Part shown: one piece after another, positions 1 through 5,400 of the stretch | Layout of the letters: each line of letters opens with the position of its first letter | How positions within the stretch are numbered: position 1 is the first letter of the stretch | Assembly: GCA_002482815.1 (NCBI GenBank) | Contig: DLGS01000399.1 | Span: 1-8,219 of the forward strand | Reading direction: 5' to 3' | DNA from: Bacteroidetes bacterium UBA7688 | GTDB taxonomy: Bacteria; Bacteroidota; Bacteroidia; Chitinophagales; Chitinophagaceae | DNA: 8,219 nt | Position numbers and translations under genes: made by a program | Notes under the pieces: generated by a model | The model's input: only the letters and a program-made list of their open reading frames with translations | The model's database searches: none | Told to the model about the DNA's origin: nothing

Positions 1-2684
1 TTCAGCATTTGGCTGCGCTCATTACCTCCATATTTATATTTCATCGCCTTGGCCCAGATACGACGGGCAACACGGCCAATCACACTATACTCAGGATCTA
101 CACCATTGCTGAAGAAGAAAGATAAATTCGGTGCGAAATCATCGATGTGCATTCCGCGGCTCAAATAATATTCTACAAAAGTGAAACCATTTGAGATCGT
201 GAAGGCCAACTGAGAAATAGGATTCGCACCTGCTTCGGCAATATGGTAACCCGATATAGAAACACTGTAAAAATTACGAACACCCTGATTGATGAAATAT
301 TGTTGCACATCACCCATGACGCGCAGCGAAAATTCTGTAGAGAAAATACAAGTATTTTGCGCCTGGTCTTCTTTCAGAATATCTGCCTGTACCGTACCAC
401 GAACAGCCTTTAATGTATCTGCTTTGATTTTTGCATAAACATCTGCAGGCAAAACTAAATCTCCGGTAACGCCCAGCAACATCAGACCCAATCCATTATT
501 TCCTTCCGGTAATTGATTGTCGAGATAAGGTTGGTACCGTGGGCGTGGAATTCCTTTTTCTTTATAAATGGCTTCAATCTTTGCTTCCACTTCTGCTTCC
601 AGGCCATTTGCTTTGATGTACAATTCGCATTGCTGATCAATTGCCGCATTCATAAAAAATGCTGTAATCGTTGGCGCAGGGCCATTTATGGTCATCGAAA
701 CAGAGGTCTTCGGGTCGGCCAGATTAAAACCACTGTATAGCTTTTTGGCATCATCAAGCGAAGGAACACTTACACCCGAATTGCCGATTTTACCATAGAT
801 ATCAGGACGATGATCTGGGTCTTGTCCGTATAAAGTAACACTATCAAATGCAGTGCTCAAACGTGCTGCCGGTAAACCTTTACTCACATAATGGAAACGC
901 TTGTTGGTACGTTCCGGTCCACCTTCTCCGGCAAACATACGGGTTGGATCTTCACCTTCTCTTTTAAAAGGATAGATGCCAGATGCATATGGGAATTCTC
1001 CGGGGAAGTTTTCACTCAAAGCCCATTGCAGAATTTCGCCCCAGGCCTCAAATTTCGGTACTGCTACTTTTGGGATTTGAGAATGCGATAAAGACTCAGA
1101 GTGTGTTTTGATTTTAATTTCCTTATCACGCACTTTGAAGATGTAATACTCATCCTGGTACTGGCGTTTTTTATCTTCCCATGTCTTCAGTAATTCCAGA
1201 TTTTTTGGATCAATATCCAGTGTCAGTTTTTGATAGACTTCTTCCAGTTGCTTTACCAATCGGTCTTTATCTTCAATTGTTGAAGTCTGAATCGTTTCAA
1301 TGGTTTTACGTACCCCAAATAATTTCTGTGCAACAGCAGCCTGCTCTTTCGAACGTTTGTCATACAGACGATTGTTCTCGGCAATCTCGCTCAGGTAGCG
1401 GGTGCGCGCCGGAGGAATGATGAAAATCTTTTCACTCAGCTCGTCACTGGCTTTGAAATTAGATTGTAAATCAGCACCGGTTTTCTCCACAATTTTATCC
1501 ATCAGGGCACGGTACAAAGTATTCGTTCCCGGGTCATTAAACTGCGAAGCGATACTGCCAAAAACAGGCATGTTATCTGCATCCTGCTCAAATAATTTAT
1601 GGTTGCGCTGGTATTGTTTTTTCACATCGCGGATAGCATCCATGGCACCACGTTTGTCAAACTTGTTGACAGCCACAATATCTGCAAAGTCAAGCATATC
1701 AATCTTCTCCAGCTGTGTGGCAGCACCATATTCCGGCGTCATCACATACATGCTCAGGTCGCAATGATCAGTAATTTGTGTATCGCTCTGACCAATACCT
1801 GAAGTTTCGAGAATGATTAAATCAAATTTGGCTGCCTTCAAAATATTAACTGCATCGTGGATATAACGCGACACAGCCAGATTGCTCTGACGGGTAGCCA
1901 TCGAGCGCATATATACGCGCGAATTACGAATGGCATTCATACGGATACGGTCACCCAACAAAGCTCCGCCGGTTTTGCGTTTTGATGGATCAACTGAGAT
2001 GATACCAATGTTTCTTGTAGGGTAGTCCAACAGGAAACGGCGCACCATTTCATCTACCAGCGAGCTTTTACCTGAACCACCGGTGCCGGTAATACCCAAA
2101 ACCGGAGTTTTACTTGTGGCCGCCTGCTTTTCGATATTTTGCAACATCGCTTTGGTTTCGGGCAATTCGCTGAAGTTTTCAGCAGCCGAAATCAAACGAC
2201 CAATGTCTCTTGGATTTTTATCCTGTATGTGACCTACTTCTCCATTCAATTGATTGCCGGTAGGAAAATCACTCTTTTCCAAAAGGTCGATAATCATTCC
2301 TTCAAGTCCCATGGCACGGCCATCGTCAGGAGAATAAATTTTGGTAATGCCATAAGCATGCAATTCAGCTATTTCTGTAGGTAGAATAACACCACCGCCA
2401 CCGGCAAATATTTTAATGTGTCCGCAACCCTTCTCTTTGAGTAAATCGTGCATGTATTTCAGATACTCTACGTGACCACCCTGATAGCTTGTCATGGCTA
2501 TGGCATTCGCATCTTCTTGTATTGCACAATCCACTACATCCTGCACACTGCGGTCGTGACCAAGATGGATAACCTCTGCACCGTTCGATTGCATAATGCG
2601 GCGCATAATATTGATAGCAGCATCATGGCCATCAAACAAAGAAGCGGCCGTAACGATGCGGATTTTATTTTTGGGTGTAAACAT
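1..2684 (-). CDS. icmF: Fused isobutyryl-CoA mutase IcmF (cobalamin-dependent mutase with built-in G-protein chaperone), N-terminal 894 codons; runs off the left edge
   Basis: The enzyme interconverts isobutyryl-CoA and n-butyryl-CoA in the cytoplasm with adenosylcobalamin, and its internal GTPase domain gates cofactor loading. I translated the minus strand from the ATG at 2684-2682. Domains in order: a B12-binding domain (about residues 8-140) with DGHDAA at 18-23 (His20 the likely cobalt ligand), SYQGGH at 66-71 and a glycine run at 95-98; a MeaB-like G domain with P-loop GTGGSGKS at 200-207, a switch region at 231-246, TSGIGQSD at 294-301 and NKFD at 340-343; a linker; then the mutase barrel starting around residue 530, with PYASGIYPFKREGEDPTR near 565-582 and the active-site segment GTVQADILKE followed by QAQNT. 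Gln776 in QAQNT stands where methylmalonyl-CoA mutases have the Arg of MVRNT that binds the substrate carboxylate, which argues for isobutyryl-CoA rather than methylmalonyl-CoA. Family members are about 1,100 residues, so roughly 200 C-terminal residues lie outside. The reading frame is intact. A lipoprotein gene ends 31 bases upstream, so co-transcription is possible. No clear Shine-Dalgarno sequence or exact -7 box precedes the start. Confidence 0.95.
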   Translation of the reverse strand, partial: MFTPKNKIRIVTAASLFDGHDAAINIMRRIMQSNGAEVIHLGHDRSVQDVVDCAIQEDANAIAMTSYQGGHVEYLKYMHDLLKEKGCGHIKIFAGGGGVILPTEIAELHAYGITKIYSPDDGRAMGLEGMIIDLLEKSDFPTGNQLNGEVGHIQDKNPRDIGRLISAAENFSELPETKAMLQNIEKQAATSKTPVLGITGTGGSGKSSLVDEMVRRFLLDYPTRNIGIISVDPSKRKTGGALLGDRIRMNAIRNSRVYMRSMATRQSNLAVSRYIHDAVNILKAAKFDLIILETSGIGQSDTQITDHCDLSMYVMTPEYGAATQLEKIDMLDFADIVAVNKFDKRGAMDAIRDVKKQYQRNHKLFEQDADNMPVFGSIASQFNDPGTNTLYRALMDKIVEKTGADLQSNFKASDELSEKIFIIPPARTRYLSEIAENNRLYDKRSKEQAAVAQKLFGVRKTIETIQTSTIEDKDRLVKQLEEVYQKLTLDIDPKNLELLKTWEDKKRQYQDEYYIFKVRDKEIKIKTHSESLSHSQIPKVAVPKFEAWGEILQWALSENFPGEFPYASGIYPFKREGEDPTRMFAGEGGPERTNKRFHYVSKGLPAARLSTAFDSVTLYGQDPDHRPDIYGKIGNSGVSVPSLDDAKKLYSGFNLADPKTSVSMTINGPAPTITAFFMNAAIDQQCELYIKANGLEAEVEAKIEAIYKEKGIPRPRYQPYLDNQLPEGNNGLGLMLLGVTGDLVLPADVYAKIKADTLKAVRGTVQADILKEDQAQNTCIFSTEFSLRVMGDVQQYFINQGVRNFYSVSISGYHIAEAGANPISQLAFTISNGFTFVEYYLSRGMHIDDFAPNLSFFFSNGVDPEYSVIGRVARRIWAKAMKYKYGGNERSQML

Positions 2685-2715
2685 ATTTGAAAATTAATCC
2701 TGTTATTACTACAAA

Positions 2716-3216
2716 TTATTTTTTTAAATAAATACAATGATTATAAGAAATGGAGTTGATAATCAATCCATTGGTATTAATTTCACTTGGGCCTGCAGCA
2801 TGCTGTCTTGCGCTTCCGCAATTCTCTTCTGCTAAGAAGCGTCTTGGTTTCATATATTTTGCATCTTTTATATAAAAAGTGTCACTTTCGCCTGATAGAA
2901 ATATTTTGTGCTCAGTTTCATTAAAACCTTGATAAGGCCAATCACTGGAGCGGTATAATATGCTAGAAGTATCATTTTTTATGGTTAAACCATAACTCAA
3001 AATGGTATCAATCGAAATTAAATTGGTAAAATTATCTCCAACCGGATATTCGGCAACGATTACTGTATCTAGACTTTCTAAAGGAAAACCTACAAAAGAG
3101 ATATAAACAGGTATTTCATACACACTATCGTAACATACTACTTCTTTCTTTTTACAGGCACCCAATACACATAAACCCAGCAGGACTATCAGGATACCCT
3201 TATTATATAATCGCAT
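2716..3216 (-). CDS. Hypothetical lipoprotein, 166 aa
   Basis: I do not recognise the family. Residues 1-21 form a lipoprotein signal peptide: a basic start (MRLYNKG), a hydrophobic stretch from residue 8 to 19, and the lipobox VLGAC with Cys21 as the lipidated residue. The mature protein begins CKKKE. The basic residues after Cys do not resemble the acidic surface-export signals known in Bacteroidota, so a periplasm-facing anchor is the more likely inference. The rest is rich in beta-prone residues with no transmembrane segment; three more cysteines are present (Cys28, one in EENCGS near residue 130, one near the C-terminus), allowing a disulfide. Base composition is low in GC: two sampled 60-base stretches give 33-37%, against about 45% in a sample of recR. 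The gene ends 31 bases before icmF and diverges from recR, with a TAAATTTG box 20 bases before its ATG. No functional link to icmF can be seen in the sequence. Confidence 0.82.
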   Translation of the reverse strand: MRLYNKGILIVLLGLCVLGACKKKEVVCYDSVYEIPVYISFVGFPLESLDTVIVAEYPVGDNFTNLISIDTILSYGLTIKNDTSSILYRSSDWPYQGFNETEHKIFLSGESDTFYIKDAKYMKPRRFLAEENCGSARQHAAGPSEINTNGLIINSISYNHCIYLKK

Positions 3217-3236
3217 TCTTAAATTAGTTCAGGCTG

Positions 3237-3244
3237 CAAATTTA
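3237..3244 (-). promoter_or_regulatory. Candidate -7 box (TAAATTTG) for the 166-aa lipoprotein gene
   Basis: On the minus strand the octamer TAAATTTG fits the Bacteroidota sigma-A -7 consensus TAnnTTTG exactly. It ends 20 bases before the lipoprotein ATG, predicting a leader of roughly 13 bases. No clear TTG/TTTG element is visible at the expected -33 distance, so the call rests on the -7 match and its position. Confidence 0.55.
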
Positions 3245-3264
3245 CACTATTATCCTTCTTAATA

Positions 3265-3302
3265 AAAGCTTGTCGGTATTATATCATAAATCGACAAGCT
3301 TT
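3265..3302. repeat. Perfect 11-bp inverted repeat in the divergent lipoprotein/recR promoter region
   Basis: The left arm AAAGCTTGTCG (3265-3275) and right arm CGACAAGCTTT (3292-3302) are exact reverse complements around a 16-base AT-rich spacer. Each arm also contains the self-complementary hexamer AAGCTT. The dyad lies between two divergently transcribed genes, upstream of both predicted promoters, so it is not placed to terminate either gene and has no T-run. A binding site for a dimeric regulator is the likeliest reading; a hairpin in an unannotated transcript is an alternative. Confidence 0.7.
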
Positions 3303-3341
3303 CCGGTAGAAATCCCTCCTGAAAAATTCCTGTTTACTACG

Positions 3342-3349
3342 TAAATTTG
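3342..3349 (+). promoter_or_regulatory. Candidate -7 box (TAAATTTG) for recR
   Basis: TAAATTTG matches the Bacteroidota -7 consensus TAnnTTTG exactly and ends 14 bases before the recR ATG, which would give a leader of only about 7 bases. No convincing -33 TTG is present upstream. Confidence 0.55.
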
Positions 3350-3363
3350 TTTTTTATATCATT

Positions 3364-3993
3364 ATGATTTTCTCCTCGAGGCTGATAGAAGATGCGGTTG
3401 CAGAATTTTCCAAATTACCGGGCATCGGTAAGAAATCCGCACTGCGTATGGTGCTGCACCTACTGAAGCAGGAGGATGCTGATGTAGATTCATTTACCAA
3501 TGCATTAAGCCGGATGAAGCACGAAATTACCTTCTGCCAGGAATGCCATAATGTGTCTGATACCAACATTTGTGCCATTTGCGTCAATACACAGCGCCTG
3601 AAAACCCAGATATGTGTAGTGGAAAATATCCGCGATGTCATCGCTATCGAAACAACACAGCAATACAACGGAGTTTATCATGTTTTGGGAGGTATCCTTT
3701 CACCACTTGACGGTGTTGGTCCCGACCAGATCAATATCCATTCATTGGTGAACCGTATCAAGGCTAATCCGAATATCCAGGAGATTATTATGGCCCTCAG
3801 CCCTACCCTGGAAGGTGACACCACCGTTTATTATATCTCCCGCCAAATCAATCATTTACCCATCAAAATCACCACAATTGCCCGTGGTATTTCCTTTGGC
3901 GGCGAACTGGAATATGCAGATGAAATGACACTGGCGCGTTCTATTTCAAAGCGCTTGCCGATTGATAATTATGTAAATATGGGCGGTCAATAA
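3364..3993 (+). CDS. recR: Recombination mediator protein RecR
   Basis: RecR acts with RecO (and RecF) in the cytoplasm to load RecA onto gapped, SSB-coated DNA. All family hallmarks are visible in its 209 residues, the normal family length of about 200: a helix-hairpin-helix segment LPGIGKKSA at 18-26; a zinc finger with Cys58, Cys61, Cys70 and Cys73; a Toprim domain from about residue 81 with VVE (Glu87), the YNGVYHVLGG segment near 101-110 and SPLDGVGP at 113-120; and the C-terminal GGELEYADE at 169-177. The usual ANPTxEG motif appears as ALSPTLEG, a mild variation. The ATG at 3364 fits the conserved family N-terminus (xxxSRLIEDAVxEFSKLPGIG). It diverges from the 166-aa lipoprotein gene and has no visible Shine-Dalgarno sequence. 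No strong hairpin terminator follows the TAA; the next gene starts 212 bases later. Confidence 0.98.
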   Translation: MIFSSRLIEDAVAEFSKLPGIGKKSALRMVLHLLKQEDADVDSFTNALSRMKHEITFCQECHNVSDTNICAICVNTQRLKTQICVVENIRDVIAIETTQQYNGVYHVLGGILSPLDGVGPDQINIHSLVNRIKANPNIQEIIMALSPTLEGDTTVYYISRQINHLPIKITTIARGISFGGELEYADEMTLARSISKRLPIDNYVNMGGQ

Positions 3994-4069
3994 GTTTTTC
4001 CGGACACAAAGTCTTCTAAAATTTTACACAATACAAGCAAATACCCAGGCTCTTAATTCTCCATGAACT

Positions 4070-4166
4070 TTTGTGGTTCTCTTTGTAAGGCTGTGATAAT
4101 ATTGTCAGCTGTAATACGAATATCACTTTGTGGTCTTTGCGCTATTTTTCGTGTTCTTTGTGGTGA
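4070..4166. repeat. Degenerate ~10-base tandem repeat (CTTTGTGGT type) upstream of the transketolase gene
   Basis: TTTGTGGT occurs exactly three times, at 4070-4077, 4127-4134 and 4157-4164. From 4126 to 4166 the sequence reads as four adjacent units: CTTTGTGGT, CTTTGCGCTA, TTTTTCGTGTT and CTTTGTGGTGA. On the other strand this is a run of ACCACAAAG/AACACGAA-like words. A looser pair (ACTTTTGTGGTT, CTCTTTGTAAGG) lies at about 4067-4088. The array occupies most of the 212-base recR-transketolase gap, which holds no convincing gene. It may be an interspersed intergenic repeat or part of the promoter; its last unit falls near the -33 region of the predicted transketolase promoter. Confidence 0.65.
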
Positions 4167-4184
4167 AATTTTACCCTATTTTTG
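4157..4184 (+). promoter_or_regulatory. Candidate promoter of the transketolase N-subunit gene (TTTG, then TATTTTTG)
   Basis: TATTTTTG at 4177-4184 matches TAnnTTTG exactly and ends 21 bases before the chosen ATG. A TTTG lies at 4157-4160, 16 bases upstream, slightly closer than the usual Bacteroidota -33/-7 spacing. That TTTG is part of the CTTTGTGGT repeat, so the match may be coincidental. Confidence 0.5.
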
Positions 4185-4205
4185 CCAAAATTTTTATTCT
4201 CAACA

Positions 4206-5054
4206 ATGGAATTGCAACAACTCCAACAAATGGCTGCCCAGGTGCGCCGAGATATCGTAAGAATGGTGCACGGTGTGCAAAGTGGTCATCCGGGAGGTTC
4301 TCTGGGCTGTACAGATTTTCTGGTTGCCCTGTATTTTGATGTGATGAAACATACGCCGGTTCCGTTTGATATGGACGGAAAAGGCCAGGATATGTTCTTT
4401 TTATCCAACGGCCATATTTCACCTGTTTTCTATAGCGTTCTGGCACGTTCAGGCTATTTCCCCGTTGCCGAACTATCTACTTTCCGTAAGCTGAATACAC
4501 GCCTGCAAGGACATCCTACCACGCACGAGCATCTGCCCGGCGTTCGGATTGCCAGCGGTTCTTTGGGCCAGGGCTTAAGCGTTGCTTCGGGTGCAGCTTT
4601 GGGTAAAAAAATGAACAAAGAAACAGATACAACTGTATTTGCTTTATTGGGTGACGGTGAGCTGGAAGAGGGCCAAAACTGGGAAGCAGCAATGTTTGCA
4701 GCTCACCATAAACTGGATAATCTGATTGCAACAATCGATGTGAACGGTCAGCAAATTGACGGACCTACTCATTTGGTTATGAACATTACACCACTCCGTG
4801 AAAAATTTGAAGCGTTTGGCTGGGAAGTATTGGATATGCAAGGCAATGATATGACTGCCGTGTTAAATGGTATTGCTGCTGCAAAATCATTGTGCGGAAA
4901 AGGAAAACCTGTTTGCATCCTGATGGAAACATCAATGGGCAAAGGTGTTGACTTTATGGAAGGAACGCACGAGTGGCATGGCATTGCGCCTAATGATGCT
5001 CAACTGGAAAATGCGTTAGGCCAATTGATTACTATTGGTTCTGAAGACTACTAG
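4206..5054 (+). CDS. Transketolase, N-terminal (thiamine diphosphate-binding) subunit
   Basis: This is the N-terminal half of a split transketolase, 282 residues against about 660 for the one-chain enzyme. With a separate C-terminal subunit it moves two-carbon ketol units between sugar phosphates in the non-oxidative pentose phosphate pathway. Motifs: SGHPGGS at 26-32 (His28), LSNGH at 66-70, LQGHP at 100-104, GSLGQG at 118-123, the ThDP/metal motif from GDG (149-151) through ELEEGQNWEA to DVN (Asn180), and EWHG near 256-259, equivalent to the conserved active-site histidine region. The ATG at 4206 is preferred over an in-frame TTG at 4182, which overlaps the predicted -7 box. The C-terminal subunit (pyrimidine-binding and transketolase-C domains) usually lies directly downstream. 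Here the TAG is followed by a strong hairpin and a convergent gene, so the partner must be elsewhere. No frameshifted remnant is visible after the stop. Confidence 0.95.
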   Translation: MELQQLQQMAAQVRRDIVRMVHGVQSGHPGGSLGCTDFLVALYFDVMKHTPVPFDMDGKGQDMFFLSNGHISPVFYSVLARSGYFPVAELSTFRKLNTRLQGHPTTHEHLPGVRIASGSLGQGLSVASGAALGKKMNKETDTTVFALLGDGELEEGQNWEAAMFAAHHKLDNLIATIDVNGQQIDGPTHLVMNITPLREKFEAFGWEVLDMQGNDMTAVLNGIAAAKSLCGKGKPVCILMETSMGKGVDFMEGTHEWHGIAPNDAQLENALGQLITIGSEDY

Positions 5055-5073
5055 ACACATTTTATCTTTATAA

Positions 5074-5107
5074 AAGAAAGCCACAACTTTGCAGTTGTGG
5101 CTTTCTT
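5074..5107. terminator. Bidirectional intrinsic terminator between the transketolase and 71-aa genes
   Basis: AAGAAAGCCACAACT (5074-5088) pairs perfectly with AGTTGTGGCTTTCTT (5093-5107) around a four-base TTGC loop, a 15-bp stem. Its A-rich and T-rich stem ends give a U-rich 3' arm on either strand. It starts 20 bases after the transketolase stop and lies 8 bases beyond the stop of the convergent small gene, so it probably ends transcription from both sides. Confidence 0.88.
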
Positions 5108-5114
5108 CATTATA

Positions 5115-5330
5115 TTATTTAGCTTTTACCGGTATTGACTTCGGAGAAACCGTTCCGGGAGGACATTGTGTCATTTGCGTTTCTTTTGCAATCATTTTAT
5201 AACTGCTTGGTAAGGTACCTGCGATACAAGTATATAATTCTGAACTGGAATCATATCCTTTAACTATCAATACGGGATACATATTCCCCTTCACACTTAC
5301 TAAAGAACCCGTTCTGAATTTTTGTGCCAT
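5115..5330 (-). CDS. Small hypothetical protein, 71 aa
   Basis: Not recognised with confidence. The protein starts MAQKFRTGSLVSVKG and has alternating hydrophobic residues (VSVKGNMYPVLIVKGY), suggesting a small SH3/KOW-like beta barrel; the layout vaguely recalls the DUF2158 pattern (FxxGDxVxLKxGGPxMTV...C), but key positions differ, so this is only a lead. It has two cysteines (in YTCIAG and TQCPPG) and a Pro/Lys-rich tail. No signal peptide or membrane segment is seen, so it is probably cytoplasmic. It is the last gene of the minus-strand block, 70 bases after the S8 protease gene, and ends at the bidirectional terminator. A near-match -7 box (TACCTTTA, 5355-5348) and an inverted repeat precede the start. 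The well-placed terminator and promoter-like upstream support a real gene, but the short length keeps confidence moderate. Confidence 0.68.
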   Translation of the reverse strand: MAQKFRTGSLVSVKGNMYPVLIVKGYDSSSELYTCIAGTLPSSYKMIAKETQMTQCPPGTVSPKSIPVKAK

Positions 5331-5341
5331 CTTGTTACTAT

Positions 5342-5378
5342 TAGCTGTAAAGGTAAGCTTATAAAAACGTTACAGCTA
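5342..5378. repeat. Perfect 9-bp inverted repeat upstream of the 71-aa gene and downstream of the S8 protease gene
   Basis: TAGCTGTAA (5342-5350) and TTACAGCTA (5370-5378) are exact reverse complements around 19 bases that contain the 8-bp palindrome TAAGCTTA (5354-5361). The near arm overlaps the -7-like TACCTTTA of the small gene. It could be an operator or a poor terminator for the protease gene: the loop is long and no T-run follows on the minus strand. Confidence 0.5.
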
Positions 5379-5400
5379 TTTTAAATTAAAATTCAGGTTT

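Noticed and set aside
1402..1767. Open plus-strand frame of 121 codons inside icmF
   Set aside because: It is antisense to the intact, highly conserved G-domain coding sequence and its translation shows no recognisable domain.
3265..3302. Intrinsic terminator at the 11-bp dyad
   Set aside because: No gene ends towards it from either side, the loop is 16 bases long and no T-run follows either arm.
3354..3668. Open minus-strand frame of 104 codons over recR
   Set aside because: It is opposite a textbook RecR with zinc finger and Toprim motifs; the antisense translation is an artefact.
4182..4205. Upstream TTG start for the transketolase subunit
   Set aside because: It would add eight residues not expected in the family and start inside the predicted -7 box; the ATG at 4206 gives the normal N-terminus.
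5055..5114. Possible frameshifted transketolase C-terminal half after the stop
   Set aside because: The 60 bases hold a hairpin terminator and then a convergent gene; no transketolase C-domain sequence is visible in any frame.
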